From the NCBI RefSeq assembly GCF_900582625.1, contig NZ_UTIQ01000199.1:1-64000 (forward strand): a DNA stretch of 64,000 nt, written 5' to 3'. The translations under genes and the position numbers were made by a program. The stretch is from Pseudomonas viridiflava (GTDB taxonomy: Bacteria > Pseudomonadota > Gammaproteobacteria > Pseudomonadales > Pseudomonadaceae). The notes under the pieces were generated by a model. The model was not told the DNA's origin. It searched no databases and saw nothing but the letters and a program-made list of their open reading frames with translations. Shown here one piece after another: positions 35,274-44,290 of this stretch; position 1 is the first letter of the stretch, and every line of letters begins with the position of its first letter.

Positions 35274-36098
35274 ATGCAGGACACCACCCCCAGCGAAGTC
35301 GACAGCCAGGCCGGCGCCCAGCAAGAGCTGCCCTTCGCCCTGGTCTACGGCAAAGCCGTCACCGAAATGCCGGTGGACCTGTACATTCCGCCCGACGCCC
35401 TGGAAGTGTTCCTCGAAGCCTTCGAAGGCCCGCTCGACCTGCTGCTGTACCTGATCCGCAAACAGAACATCGACGTGCTCGACATCCCGGTCGCTGAAAT
35501 CACCCGGCAATACATGGGCTACGTCGAACTCATGCAGTCCGTACGCCTGGAGCTGGCCGCCGAGTACCTGGTAATGGCCGCCATGCTCGCCGAAATCAAA
35601 TCGCGCATGCTGCTGCCGCGCTCCAGCGAAGCCGAGGAAGAAGAAGACGACCCCCGCGCCGAGCTGATCCGCCGCCTGCAAGAATACGAACGCTACAAAG
35701 CCGCCGCCGAAGGCATCGACCAACTCACCCGCGTAGGCCGCGACCTGACCGTGCCGCGCCTGGACGCCCCCGAAGCGCGCGCCCGCAAACTGCTGCCCGA
35801 CGTCAGTCTGGAAGAACTGCTGCTGTCCATGGCCGAAGTGCTGCGCCGCGCCGACATGTTCGAAAGCCACCAAGTCACCCGCGAAGCGCTGTCTACCCGC
35901 GAGCGCATGAGCGAAGTGCTGGAACGCCTCAAAGGCGCCGGCTTCGTGCCCTTCGTGAGCCTGTTCCTGGCCGAGGAAGGCAAGCTGGGCGTGGTCGTGA
36001 CCTTTATGGCCGTGCTGGAATTGATCAAAGAGCAACTGGTCGAGCTGGTACAAAACGAGGCTTTCGGGCCCATCCACGTACGCGCGCGCGCCGAATGA
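35274..36098 (+). CDS. scpA: Segregation and condensation protein ScpA
   Basis: This 274-residue kleisin subunit of the SMC-ScpAB complex has the ScpA N-terminal block LEAFEGPLDLLLYLIRKQNIDVLDIPVAEITRQY and AAEYLVMAAMLAEIKSRMLLPR, then a C-terminal winged helix. It bridges SMC heads and helps chromosome segregation. AAGGA precedes ATG 35274 by 5 nt. scpB follows after 13 bp. Confidence 0.94.
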   Translation: MQDTTPSEVDSQAGAQQELPFALVYGKAVTEMPVDLYIPPDALEVFLEAFEGPLDLLLYLIRKQNIDVLDIPVAEITRQYMGYVELMQSVRLELAAEYLVMAAMLAEIKSRMLLPRSSEAEEEEDDPRAELIRRLQEYERYKAAAEGIDQLTRVGRDLTVPRLDAPEARARKLLPDVSLEELLLSMAEVLRRADMFESHQVTREALSTRERMSEVLERLKGAGFVPFVSLFLAEEGKLGVVVTFMAVLELIKEQLVELVQNEAFGPIHVRARAE

Positions 36099-36111
36099 AA
36101 CCGAGCCAAGC

Positions 36112-37071
36112 ATGAACCTCAACGAACCCAAAGAACTGGCCTCCCTGCTCGAAGCGTTTTTGCTCGCCAGCGGCAAACCGCAGTCGTTGGAGCGCCTGTA
36201 CGAACTGTTCGAAGAAGCCGAACGGCCCGAACCTGCCGTATTCAAAAAGGCCCTCACGCTCCTGGAAAAATCCTGCTCGGGCCGCGCCTTTGAACTCAAG
36301 GAAGTGGCCACCGGCTACCGCTTGCAAGTGCGCGAAATCTACGCGCCGTGGGTCGGCCGCCTGTGGGAAGAACGCCCACAACGCTATTCGCGCGCCATGC
36401 TTGAAACCCTGGCGTTGGTTGCCTACCGCCAACCGATCACCCGTGGCGAAATCGAAGACATCCGCGGCGTGGCCGTAAACAGCCAGATCGTCAAAACCCT
36501 GCTCGAACGTGAATGGATCCGTGTCGTCGGCTACCGCGACGTGCCCGGCAAACCGGCCATGTTCGCCACCACCAAGCAGTTTCTCGATCACTTCAACCTG
36601 AAAAACCTCGACGAACTGCCGCCGCTCGCCGCCCTGCGCGAACTCGAACCCGAACCCATGCTCGGCTTCGACACCGACGACCTGCCCGTACCCGAGGGCC
36701 TGCAAGCCCGCGCCGACATGGCCGGCGAAGGCGAAGAGGGCACGGCACCGGCGCCGAGCGAAGAGAAAAGCTTCGGCAGCCTGCTGGCCGAACTGGACTC
36801 GATGGAACAAGGTCTGAAAACCGACTTCGACGATTTGCCCGACGACTACGACCCACCGGTACCCGAAAGCCTGCAAGCGCGCGCCGATATGGCGTTGGCT
36901 GAAGACGACGAAAACGAAGAGCCCATGTCGGCGGAAGAGGCCCTGGAAGTGCTGCGCCATAAGGTCGCCACGCAGGTGGTAACGCCGCCGGCGCGAGAGC
37001 CTGAAGAAGAGAGCGAAGAAGAAGCGCTGGCACGCGCCATCCGAGAAGAGCAGGAATATTCCCGAGACTGA
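36112..37071 (+). CDS. scpB: ScpB with a duplicated acidic tail motif
   Basis: This 319-residue protein has the tandem winged-helix ScpB core (about 1-180, with LEALVAYRQPITRGEIEDIRGV-like sequence reading ALVAYRQPITRGEIEDI) that dimerises and binds ScpA. Beyond it lies an acidic tail of about 140 residues, unusual in length. It holds the motif VPE(G/S)LQARADMA twice, at residues 193-204 and 250-261, and ends EEEALARAIREEQEYSRD. The repeated motif may bind a partner. It lies between scpA and a DUF1289 gene in one operon. Confidence 0.92.
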   Translation: MNLNEPKELASLLEAFLLASGKPQSLERLYELFEEAERPEPAVFKKALTLLEKSCSGRAFELKEVATGYRLQVREIYAPWVGRLWEERPQRYSRAMLETLALVAYRQPITRGEIEDIRGVAVNSQIVKTLLEREWIRVVGYRDVPGKPAMFATTKQFLDHFNLKNLDELPPLAALRELEPEPMLGFDTDDLPVPEGLQARADMAGEGEEGTAPAPSEEKSFGSLLAELDSMEQGLKTDFDDLPDDYDPPVPESLQARADMALAEDDENEEPMSAEEALEVLRHKVATQVVTPPAREPEEESEEEALARAIREEQEYSRD

Positions 37072-37082
37072 GTGATTACCGA

Positions 37083-37277
37083 ATGGGCGATACCAAGAAT
37101 CCTTGCATCAGTGTGTGCGAATTCGAAGAACGGATTTGTATTGGCTGTGGGCGCAGCAAGGATGAAATCAAAGCCTGGAAGAAAATGGACAAGCCTGAGA
37201 AACGCGACGTGCTGGCTGAAGCGCAGGTGCGCTTGAAGGCCATGGGCGGCAAGGTCAAAAAGAAGAAAAAGCGCTAA
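37083..37277 (+). CDS. DUF1289 small cysteine-rich protein
   Basis: This 64-residue protein has the DUF1289 pattern NPCISVC...ERICIGCGRSKDEI, with four cysteines suited to binding zinc or iron, and a basic lysine-rich tail (KVKKKKKR). The function is unknown. It lies 11 bp after scpB and is the last gene of the cluster; a REP hairpin follows. Confidence 0.85.
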   Translation: MGDTKNPCISVCEFEERICIGCGRSKDEIKAWKKMDKPEKRDVLAEAQVRLKAMGGKVKKKKKR

Positions 37278-37292
37278 GTACCGTTTGCAGGG

Positions 37293-37386
37293 ATCGCGGC
37301 TAAAGCCGCTACAGACTTCTGTGGGAGCGGCTTTAGCCGCGATTCTTTTGATCCAAAAAAGCATCGAGGCTAAAGCCTCTCCTACA
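37293..37386. repeat. REP hairpin plus a GAGGCT-variant REP unit
   Basis: A REP hairpin at 37293-37343 (left arm lacking CCC) is followed at 37362-37386 by a single variant unit CATCGAGGCTAAAGCCTCTC, in which both arms changed together from GCGGCT to GAGGCT. Confidence 0.8.
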
Positions 37387-37428
37387 GGGCCAGAGGTGAT
37401 TTTCGCAAGCGGCTTCCGGCTCTTCCCG

Positions 37429-38052
37429 TCACGAATCCAGATTCAACACGTCCTGCATGCGCTCGCCAATAAACCCGCGCAACCACGCCGCGTGAAAGTC
37501 CACCTCCTCAAGTGGCATGTGCCAGCCAAACTGATGCGTTATCCATTTGCCGTTCGGCGCTTTAAAGGTCAGGTGGAAATGCCCATGCCTGTCGTAACTG
37601 GCCATCACGTAAGGCGTGACGCTGTGGATATCCGCGAACGGTACGCACCATTCAACCGGCTTGCGCAGCGGCCGCCGCACGGTGGCGCGAAGTACCCGTT
37701 GCGGGCCGTCGAACGTAAGCCTCAGCACTTTCTGCGAAGAAGCGCCCCAGCGCAGTAAACCGGCCGCCAGCAGTGCTGTGCCCAGTAGCGGCACTAAAAG
37801 CGTCGGGTCCGTGAGGCTTTGTGCATAGGAAAGCGGAATACCTTTCGCCGCTTCGACGGCGGTGATCAGTAACAGCGCCACGGCGTATACCGGCACCGTC
37901 AGCACCAATACAAAGATGAACGCCACTATCGCCGCACCGTTGGCGGCGCCGATGTCTGGGCCTTCGTCGGCAAGCCAGATGTCAGGGTGCACGGACGGGG
38001 TTGCCGGCGCAGGGGGCGAGGGGAGTAGGCGCGCAGGGCGTTGGCGTTTCAT
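37429..38052 (-). CDS. Two-helix membrane protein of unknown function
   Basis: This protein of about 207 residues has two membrane helices (AAIVAFIFVLVLTVPVYAVALLLI and LLVPLLGTALLAAGLL) and a C-terminal soluble region of about 100 residues, with a strand-rich pattern like a PH-type or DUF3592-type domain (LRLTFDGPQRVLRATVRRPL, WCVPFADIHSVTPYV). I do not recognise a family. The start at 38052 follows the basic MKRQRPARLL; a start at 38109 would add 19 residues. It stands alone, convergent with the DUF1289 gene. Confidence 0.65.
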   Translation of the reverse strand: MKRQRPARLLPSPPAPATPSVHPDIWLADEGPDIGAANGAAIVAFIFVLVLTVPVYAVALLLITAVEAAKGIPLSYAQSLTDPTLLVPLLGTALLAAGLLRWGASSQKVLRLTFDGPQRVLRATVRRPLRKPVEWCVPFADIHSVTPYVMASYDRHGHFHLTFKAPNGKWITHQFGWHMPLEEVDFHAAWLRGFIGERMQDVLNLDS

Positions 38053-38374
38053 GGGTTTGAGTTCTGAAAACAGGCGGGGCGAACGGTAGCAGCATTGGAG
38101 CAATTGCACTGTGCTGGAGTGAAACCTCCGTCACCCCCGCGAAGGCGGGGGGCCTGAGTGTTGGATGGGGCGGGGAATGTTGCCCTCACCCCAGCCCTCT
38201 CCCGCGAGCGGGAGAGGGGGCGGATTTGTGTTTTTGGATTGAAATTGGGGTTGCAGGGTTCGCTAGCAAGCTAGCTCCTACGGGGGGAGGCGGGCGGGGG
38301 AATATGGGCGTTGCTGGATTTCAGGCATAAAAAAACCGGAGCTTGTGGCTCCGGTTTTCGTCACGGGGAAGCGA
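38053..38374. other. 322-bp repeat-bearing gap with a terminator
   Basis: The gap holds a piece of the dispersed tail repeat (38120-38160), a perfect hairpin CCTCTCCCG-CGAG-CGGGAGAGG (38196-38217) of the CCCTCACCC family, one GCTAGCAAGCTAGC REP-like unit (38262-38275) and the terminator at 38331. No gene was seen. Confidence 0.75.
38331..38357 (-). terminator. Intrinsic terminator of the small lipoprotein gene
   Basis: AAAACCGGAG and CTCCGGTTTT pair around a 7-nt loop 18 bp after the lipoprotein stop. Reading on the minus strand, the stem is followed by a T-rich tail. Confidence 0.85.
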
Positions 38375-38575
38375 TTACTTGGTGGCTTCGTCGTGTGCTT
38401 CTTCAGCTTTTTGCTCGATGGCCTGGCCAGTTTTGTTGGCGGCGTCTTGTGCGGATTCGGCGGAGTCTTGGGCCGATTCGCGGGCGGATTCCATTTTGTC
38501 TTCTGGGGTGTTGTCGCAGGCGGCCAGGGTCATGGTGGCGGCAAGCAGCAGGGCGTAGGCAATTGGGTTTTTCAT
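38375..38575 (-). CDS. Small LEA-like lipoprotein
   Basis: This 66-residue protein has a signal peptide with lipobox LAAC (cysteine at about residue 20). The mature part of about 46 residues is made of alanine-rich amphipathic helix repeats (ESARESAQDSAESAQDAANK and EQKAEEAHDEATK), resembling late-embryogenesis-abundant or apolipoprotein-like helices. No enzyme signature is present. It is monocistronic with its own terminator, as expected for an abundant envelope protein. The function is unknown; desiccation or osmotic protection is a guess from composition. Confidence 0.75.
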   Translation of the reverse strand: MKNPIAYALLLAATMTLAACDNTPEDKMESARESAQDSAESAQDAANKTGQAIEQKAEEAHDEATK

Positions 38576-38740
38576 GGGCTCGGGTCCTTTTTCGCTTTAT
38601 TGGGGCGATTTTTCTCATCGCTGCGTTTTTGGAGCGTGACCTGCTGCGCGAAGTTCCAACCAAAATGGCTGCCTGGCTTCAAACCTAAGTCGGGACAGGT
38701 ATGATGCGGCCCTTATGGATCAATGAGATAGGCCTTGAAC

Positions 38741-39247
38741 ATGAGCAATAGCCTGATTCTAGAGCGCGCTCAGCGCTTTCTCTCGGCGTTGCGCCACTGT
38801 CAGGTGTTGGGGCTGACCGTGCATGCCATCGACAGCGAGCGCCTGACGCTGCGTTTGCCGTATAGCCGCCAAATTATCGGCAACCCGGAAACCGGCGTGA
38901 TTCACGGTGGCGCCATCACCACGCTGATGGACACCACCTGCGGCATTTCCACCATTTGCGTGCTGCCGGACTTTGAAATCTGCCCGACGCTGGACCTGCG
39001 CATCGATTACATGCGCCCCGCCGAGCCCAATAAAGACGTGTTCGGCGTGGCCGAGTGCTATCGCGTGACGCCCAATATCATTTTTACCCGCGGCTACGCC
39101 TATCAGGACGACCCCTCGCAGCCCATCGCCAATGTGGTCGGCACCTTTATGCGCATGGGCAAAGGCCCGCAGGGCGACACGGCGTTGAAAAGCTCGGCGC
39201 TCAAGCCTGAGCAATTGAAGGGCGCGATTGATGGAGGTCAGGCATGA
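38741..39247 (+). CDS. PaaI-type hotdog thioesterase
   Basis: This 168-residue hotdog-fold acyl-CoA thioesterase has the signature ETGVIHGGAITTLMDTTCG, DLRIDYMRPAEPNKDV and the terminal GTFMRMG strand. It hydrolyses an unknown acyl- or aryl-CoA. AGG lies 8 nt before ATG 38741. Its stop overlaps the start of a second, related thioesterase gene (ATGA), so the two may form one complex. Confidence 0.85.
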   Translation: MSNSLILERAQRFLSALRHCQVLGLTVHAIDSERLTLRLPYSRQIIGNPETGVIHGGAITTLMDTTCGISTICVLPDFEICPTLDLRIDYMRPAEPNKDVFGVAECYRVTPNIIFTRGYAYQDDPSQPIANVVGTFMRMGKGPQGDTALKSSALKPEQLKGAIDGGQA

Positions 39248-39705
39248 GCGAGAACACTTTGCCGCCGCTAGACCTGAGCCAAGTGGTGCAGGCCGCGCAC
39301 CAGAGCAATAACTACGACGAGCTGCTGGAACTGACGCCGTACGCCAAGCTGCTGGGCATTGAGTGCCTGCGCCTGGGCGATGACATGGTGTTCCGCATTC
39401 CGGCGAACAAAGACAGCATCGGCAACCCGATTCTGCCGGCCATTCATGGCGGCGTGATTGCGGGCTTTATGGAGCACAGCGCCATGCTGCATTTGCTGAT
39501 GTTCATGGGCACGCCGCACTTTCCGAAAATCATCGACTTCTCGATAGATTACCTACGCGCCGGTCACTATCGTGACACCTTCGCCTCGTGCCAGGTGTGG
39601 CGCCAGGGCCGGCGCGTGGCGAACGTGGCGATTACTGCCTGGCAAACCACGCGCAGTGAACCGATTGCCACGGCACGCGCGCACTTCAAGGTAGATGAGC
39701 CATAA
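39244..39705 (+). CDS. Second PaaI-type hotdog thioesterase
   Basis: This 153-residue hotdog protein has LPAIHGGVIAGFMEHSAMLHLL and IIDFSIDYLRAGHYRDTFAS. It overlaps the preceding thioesterase by 4 bp. It carries HGGV plus a following glutamate/histidine, whereas the partner has HGGA plus an aspartate, so their active sites differ and the pair could act as a heteromer. The substrate is unknown. Confidence 0.85.
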   Translation: MSENTLPPLDLSQVVQAAHQSNNYDELLELTPYAKLLGIECLRLGDDMVFRIPANKDSIGNPILPAIHGGVIAGFMEHSAMLHLLMFMGTPHFPKIIDFSIDYLRAGHYRDTFASCQVWRQGRRVANVAITAWQTTRSEPIATARAHFKVDEP

Positions 39706-39759
39706 CCGCGCGGTTGCTGAAGGTGTTTGCGGGCGGGCCAACTGGATAAGGATGTGTAG

Positions 39760-41019
39760 ATGGATGCGTTGCTGATCCTCGGCGGGTTGCTGCTGATTCT
39801 GGTCGGTCTGGTGTGGTTGGTGATTCTGGCGTTTGACGTCAGTTTGCTGTGGGGCCTGGGCAGCCTGTTGCCGCCGCTGACCCTGGCCTTCGTGCTGCGC
39901 CATTGGCGGGTGGCGCGCAAGGCGGTGATGCTCAGCGGCCTGGGGTTTATTCCGCTGATTGTCGGGCTCACGCTGCTGGCCAATCAGGATACCCAGCGTT
40001 TGCAGGCCATTCTCAGCCTGGACTGGGCCCGCACGCCGGCGCAGGCGCCGGCGGAGTTGGCGATTCGCTTGCGTGGTAGCCTCAACGGCCAACCGTTCGC
40101 GCCCCAGCAAGGCGAGTTGATTGACGGCGTGCTGAGCCTGCGCGAAGGCGAAGATATTTTTGCCCGCCGCGAAGTCACCATCCGCATGCCCAACCTGGCC
40201 AAAGCCGGCAACGCCCCGGTGCGCGTGGATGTGCTGCCGCAAGACACCGGCAACTTGCCGGAAGTGCAACTGAGCTGGCTGCTGCCCGAACAGGAATTGC
40301 CCGAAGCGCGCCGCCTGAACCATTCCTACACCCTGCATTTGAAGCTTGAGCCGCAAGGCCCCAACAAGCTGGCGGGCGACTTCCACCTGGTGTTGCCGCC
40401 GCAGTTCAAAACCACCCTGAGCGGCACGGTAGAGCTGTTTACCGACCACCTGCGCTATGCAGACAACAAGGTCGACACCCGCTACGACTCGCGGGAAACG
40501 CTGGAATACGTGATCACCGACTACCTGAAACGGCGCTACGCCACCCAGCGTGTTGAGCTGGGCATTTTGCCTGTGGTGAATTTTCCGGCGTCGACCATGA
40601 GTCTGGAGGTAGAGGCGCAGATTGATGGACAGACGCAGCAATTGCCGGTGGCGCTGCGTAAAAGCCCGACGCTGGGCTGGGTTGTGGTGGGTGATCGGTA
40701 TCAGGTGGAAGAAAAGGCCAAGGCGGTTGCCGCTGAGCCGGCCGAGAAACCGGCGCTGGCGGGCGCTCCGGCTGCGCCGGCCAGCTCACTGGACCGCCGC
40801 GTGCGGTTCAGTCTGGAGCGCTTGCAGAGCAACCCGAGCCGCTACCAGAACTTGCAGATGCGCATCGTCACCGAGCGCGGCAGCATGGTGGAGGGTCGGT
40901 TTAACGGCATCGATACCGACGGGCAGATTGTGGTGCAGCGCAACTTGAAGGGGCAGGGCGGCGCGAGTTTTTCGGTGGTGCCGGCGCAGATTACGTCGAT
41001 TGAGTTGTTGGAGCCGTAG
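39760..41019 (+). CDS. Conserved membrane-anchored protein of unknown function
   Basis: This 419-residue protein has three N-terminal hydrophobic helices (LLILGGLLLILVGLVWLVIL, LLWGLGSLLPPLTLAFVL, AVMLSGLGFIPLIVGLTLL) and a large hydrophilic domain. The latter contains a middle beta-rich region (about 100-290) and a C-terminal piece (about 345-419: RRVRFSLERLQSNPSRYQNL and GRFNGIDTDGQIVVQRNL). The second part looks like a small SH3-like or DUF fold. No catalytic motif was found. It lies between the thioesterases and htpG, as in other Pseudomonas. Confidence 0.65.
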   Translation: MDALLILGGLLLILVGLVWLVILAFDVSLLWGLGSLLPPLTLAFVLRHWRVARKAVMLSGLGFIPLIVGLTLLANQDTQRLQAILSLDWARTPAQAPAELAIRLRGSLNGQPFAPQQGELIDGVLSLREGEDIFARREVTIRMPNLAKAGNAPVRVDVLPQDTGNLPEVQLSWLLPEQELPEARRLNHSYTLHLKLEPQGPNKLAGDFHLVLPPQFKTTLSGTVELFTDHLRYADNKVDTRYDSRETLEYVITDYLKRRYATQRVELGILPVVNFPASTMSLEVEAQIDGQTQQLPVALRKSPTLGWVVVGDRYQVEEKAKAVAAEPAEKPALAGAPAAPASSLDRRVRFSLERLQSNPSRYQNLQMRIVTERGSMVEGRFNGIDTDGQIVVQRNLKGQGGASFSVVPAQITSIELLEP

Positions 41020-41351
41020 GGGGGGCGCGAGTTGGCGCGGCGTTCTCACGTAACACCTCCGTCATTCCCGCCTTCGCGGGAATGACGGGTGTTGTTGGAA
41101 AAACCACCGTCATCCTCGCGAAGGCGGCGGTCCGACGATTCGGGATCCAGAGTTCCAAGTCATGCACCCAGCCAAAAACCACCGCGGCTAAAGTCGCTCC
41201 CACAGGTAAGGCGCAACCCCCAGCCCCGGCTTCAGCCCAACCAGCCCCAGCACCCTCCACCAACGTAACCACTTGAAATCGAAGTCCTTGCCCCCATCTG
41301 TGGTTCATCGCCGGTTTACGGCTTGTGCCATCTGCTTGGAGTTAAACGACC
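41020..41351. other. 332-bp gap: tail repeats and the htpG promoter
   Basis: Tail-repeat pieces lie at 41047-41087 (a hairpin CGTCATTCCCGCCTTCGCGG with its complement) and 41103-41160, and a REP remnant at 41184-41207. The sigma32 promoter of htpG follows. No gene was seen. Confidence 0.75.
41272..41297 (+). promoter_or_regulatory. Sigma32 heat-shock promoter of htpG
   Basis: CTTGAAA (41272-41278), a 13-bp spacer and CCCCAT (41292-41297) match the RpoH consensus exactly. It lies 55 bp upstream of the htpG start. Confidence 0.92.
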
Positions 41352-43250
41352 ATGAGTGTGGAAACTCAAAAAGAAACCCTGGGCTTCCAGACCGAGGTGA
41401 AGCAACTGCTGCACCTCATGATCCATTCGCTGTATTCCAACAAGGAAATTTTCCTTCGCGAGTTGATCTCTAACGCCTCCGACGCCGCCGACAAGCTGCG
41501 TTTCGAAGCGCTGGCCAATCCGGCGCTGCTCGAGGGCGGCGATGCGCTGCGTATTCGGGTCAGCTTCGACAAGGCCGCCAACACCGTGACCCTTGAGGAC
41601 AACGGTATCGGCATGAGCCGCGAAGACGCCATCACCCACCTGGGCACCATTGCCAAGTCCGGCACCGCCGACTTTATGAAGCAGTTGTCCGGTGATGCGA
41701 AGAAAGATTCGCACCTGATCGGCCAGTTCGGCGTGGGCTTCTATTCGGCGTTTATCGTCGCCGACCAGGTTGAAGTGTTCAGCCGTCGCGCCGGCGCACC
41801 GGCCAGCGAAGGCGTGCACTGGACGTCCAAAGGCGAGGGCGAGTTTGAAGTTGCCACCGTTGAGAAAGCCGAACGCGGCACCCGCATTGTTCTGCACTTG
41901 AAGGCCGCCGAAAACGAGTTCGCCGATGGCTGGCGCTTGCGCAATATCATCAAGAAATACTCCGACCATATCGCCCTGCCGATTGAGTTGCCCAAAGAGC
42001 AGGAGGGTGAAGACGCGCCTGCGGAAACTGAATGGGAAACCGTCAACCGCGCCAGCGCGCTGTGGACCCGTCCGCGCACCGAGGTGAAGGACGAGGAGTA
42101 CCAAGAGTTCTACAAACACGTCGCCCACGACTTCGAGAACCCGCTGAGCTGGAGCCATAACAAGGTCGAAGGCAAGCTGGAATACACCTCGCTGCTGTAC
42201 GTGCCGGGCCGCGCGCCCTTTGATCTGTACCACCGCGAAGCGCCGAAAGGCTTGAAGCTGTACGTGCAACGCGTGTTTGTGATGGACCAGGCCGACGAGT
42301 TCCTGCCGCTGTACCTGCGCTTTGTGAAAGGTGTGGTCGATTCCAACGACCTGTCGCTCAACGTATCGCGCGAAATCTTGCAGAAAGATCCGATCATCGA
42401 CTCCATGAAGTCGGCGCTGACCAAGCGCGTGCTGGACATGCTGGAGAAGTTGGCGAAAAACGAGCCTGAGCAATACAAGGGCTTCTGGAAGAACTTTGGT
42501 CAGGTGATCAAAGAAGGTCCGGCGGAAGACTTCGCCAATAAAGAGAAGATTGCCGGCCTGCTGCGTTTCGCCTCTACCAGCGACGACAGCGGCGAGCAGA
42601 GCGTTGGCCTGGCCGACTACCTGACCCGCGTCAAGGAAGGCCAGGACAAGATTTACTACCTCACCGGCGAAAGCTACGCCCAGGTGAAAAACAGCCCGCA
42701 CCTCGAAGTGTTCCGCAAGAAAGGCATCGAAGTGCTGCTGCTCACCGACCGTATCGATGAGTGGCTGATGAGCTACCTCACCGACTTCGACGGCAAGCAA
42801 TTCGTCGACGTGGCCCGTGGCGACCTCGACCTGGGCAGCCTGGATTCGGAAGAAGACAAGAAAACCCAGGAAGAAGCGGCCAAGGCCAAAGAAGGCTTGG
42901 TTGAACGCCTGAAAGCCGCGCTGGGCAGCCAGGTGAGCGAAGTGCGGGTTTCCCACCGCCTCACCGACTCGCCCGCCATTCTGGCCATCGGCGAACAGGA
43001 TCTGGGGCTGCAAATGCGCCAGATTCTGGAAGCGAGCGGGCAGAAAGTGCCGGATTCGAAGCCCATCTTTGAATTCAACCCGGCGCACCCGTTGATCGAG
43101 AAGCTCGACAACGAGCAAAGCGAAGAGCGGTTTGGCGACCTGTCGCACATCCTCTTCGACCAGGCGGCGCTGGCCGCCGGCGACAGCCTGAAAGACCCGG
43201 CCGCGTATGTTCGCCGGCTGAACAAGCTGCTTGTCGAGCTGTCGGTTTAA
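41352..43250 (+). CDS. htpG: Chaperone HtpG (bacterial Hsp90)
   Basis: This 632-residue ATP-dependent chaperone has the GHKL ATPase N-domain ([47 protein letters not shown]), the middle domain ([37 protein letters not shown]) and the C-terminal dimerisation domain. Length is normal. It folds or remodels client proteins in the cytosol under stress. The sigma32 promoter at 41272 and a strong terminator at 43262-43294 make it a monocistronic heat-shock gene. Confidence 0.97.
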   Translation: MSVETQKETLGFQTEVKQLLHLMIHSLYSNKEIFLRELISNASDAADKLRFEALANPALLEGGDALRIRVSFDKAANTVTLEDNGIGMSREDAITHLGTIAKSGTADFMKQLSGDAKKDSHLIGQFGVGFYSAFIVADQVEVFSRRAGAPASEGVHWTSKGEGEFEVATVEKAERGTRIVLHLKAAENEFADGWRLRNIIKKYSDHIALPIELPKEQEGEDAPAETEWETVNRASALWTRPRTEVKDEEYQEFYKHVAHDFENPLSWSHNKVEGKLEYTSLLYVPGRAPFDLYHREAPKGLKLYVQRVFVMDQADEFLPLYLRFVKGVVDSNDLSLNVSREILQKDPIIDSMKSALTKRVLDMLEKLAKNEPEQYKGFWKNFGQVIKEGPAEDFANKEKIAGLLRFASTSDDSGEQSVGLADYLTRVKEGQDKIYYLTGESYAQVKNSPHLEVFRKKGIEVLLLTDRIDEWLMSYLTDFDGKQFVDVARGDLDLGSLDSEEDKKTQEEAAKAKEGLVERLKAALGSQVSEVRVSHRLTDSPAILAIGEQDLGLQMRQILEASGQKVPDSKPIFEFNPAHPLIEKLDNEQSEERFGDLSHILFDQAALAAGDSLKDPAAYVRRLNKLLVELSV

Positions 43251-43261
43251 CCACTGGCGCT

Positions 43262-43294
43262 AAAACAAAACCCGCTTCGGCGGGTTTTGTTTTT
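43262..43294 (+). terminator. Intrinsic terminator of htpG
   Basis: AAAACCCGC-TTCG-GCGGGTTTT forms a stable stem with a UUCG-type loop followed by GTTTTTT, 12 bp after the htpG stop. Confidence 0.93.
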
Positions 43295-43330
43295 TAGGCT
43301 GGGCGCATGCCTCAACGCGAACGCATCCCC

Positions 43331-43410
43331 TGTAGGAGCGGCTTTAGCCGCGATTGCGATCTGCCGCCGATCACCGTTTCCAGGGATCGCGACTAAAGTC
43401 GCTCCTACAG
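43331..43410. repeat. Inverted REP pair after htpG
   Basis: The left unit (43331-43354) has the core GCGGCTTTAGCCGC and the right unit (43386-43410) has GCGACTAAAGTCGC. Each unit is self-palindromic, but the two differ by subfamily, so their arms pair imperfectly. Confidence 0.8.
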
Positions 43411-43455
43411 AATCCAACAGCAACCCACACTGAATCCGGAACAAAGGAGCCAAGA

Positions 43456-44178
43456 ATGAGCAACTTCAGCGTTATCCCCGTGCCTTACACCATCGACGGC
43501 CACGCTTATGAAGGCCAGCTGGTGTTCGATGCCAGCGTTACCAACTCGCGCCCTGGCCTGCTGCTGGCGCCGAATTGGATGGGCGTTACCGACGGCGCCG
43601 TCGAGCTGGCTAAGAAGGTGGCCGGCACGGAATATGTGGTGCTGGTTGCGGACATCTACGGCGCCGAAGTCCGCCCGAACGGCCACGAACAAGCGGCCGC
43701 CGCCATGATGCCGCTGAAAAACGACCGCGCTCTGCTGCGCACCCGTATGCAAGCCAGCCTGACAACCCTGCAAAGCCAAACCCACGCCCCCGTGGCAGCC
43801 GACAAGCTGGCGGTGTTCGGTTTCTGTTTCGGCGGCTGCTGCGCCCTAGAGCTTGCCCGCGACGGGGCACCGGTGAAGGCTGCGGTGTCGTTCCACGGCA
43901 CGCTGGACACGCCCAACCCGGATGATGCGAAAAACATCCAAGGCAAGGTGCTGGTGCTACACGGCGCGGCCGATCCGTTGGTGCCCAAAGAGCAGCTTCC
44001 GGCGTTCGAGGCTGAAATGGACGCCGCTGGCGTGGATTGGCAGTTGGTCAGCTACGGCGGCGCGGTGCATTCGTTCACCGACCCCAGCGCCGACAACCTG
44101 CCGATGATGAAGTACAACCCCACCGTCTCCGCGCGGGCGTTTCACACCATGGCGCATCTGCTTAAAGAAGTGTTGTAA
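43456..44178 (+). CDS. Dienelactone hydrolase-family protein
   Basis: This 240-residue alpha/beta hydrolase of the dienelactone hydrolase family has the nucleophile elbow GFCFGGCC (Cys in place of Ser, as usual in this family), the late acid in VLHGAADPLVP and the histidine in GGAVHSFTDPSADN. It acts on lactone or ester bonds; the real substrate is unknown and no chlorocatechol genes are nearby. The start at 43456 follows AAAGGAG by 7 nt. It is a lone gene between a REP pair and a small membrane-protein gene. Confidence 0.87.
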   Translation: MSNFSVIPVPYTIDGHAYEGQLVFDASVTNSRPGLLLAPNWMGVTDGAVELAKKVAGTEYVVLVADIYGAEVRPNGHEQAAAAMMPLKNDRALLRTRMQASLTTLQSQTHAPVAADKLAVFGFCFGGCCALELARDGAPVKAAVSFHGTLDTPNPDDAKNIQGKVLVLHGAADPLVPKEQLPAFEAEMDAAGVDWQLVSYGGAVHSFTDPSADNLPMMKYNPTVSARAFHTMAHLLKEVL

Positions 44179-44290
44179 GCCTGTAGCGCATCGCGGTTCA
44201 CGCCGCGATGCGTAGCTAATTTGTCGGCGCGCCAGAGGTGGTCTTAACTGCAAAGCGGACCATCCCAAAACCACAACAACAGGGCCAGCC

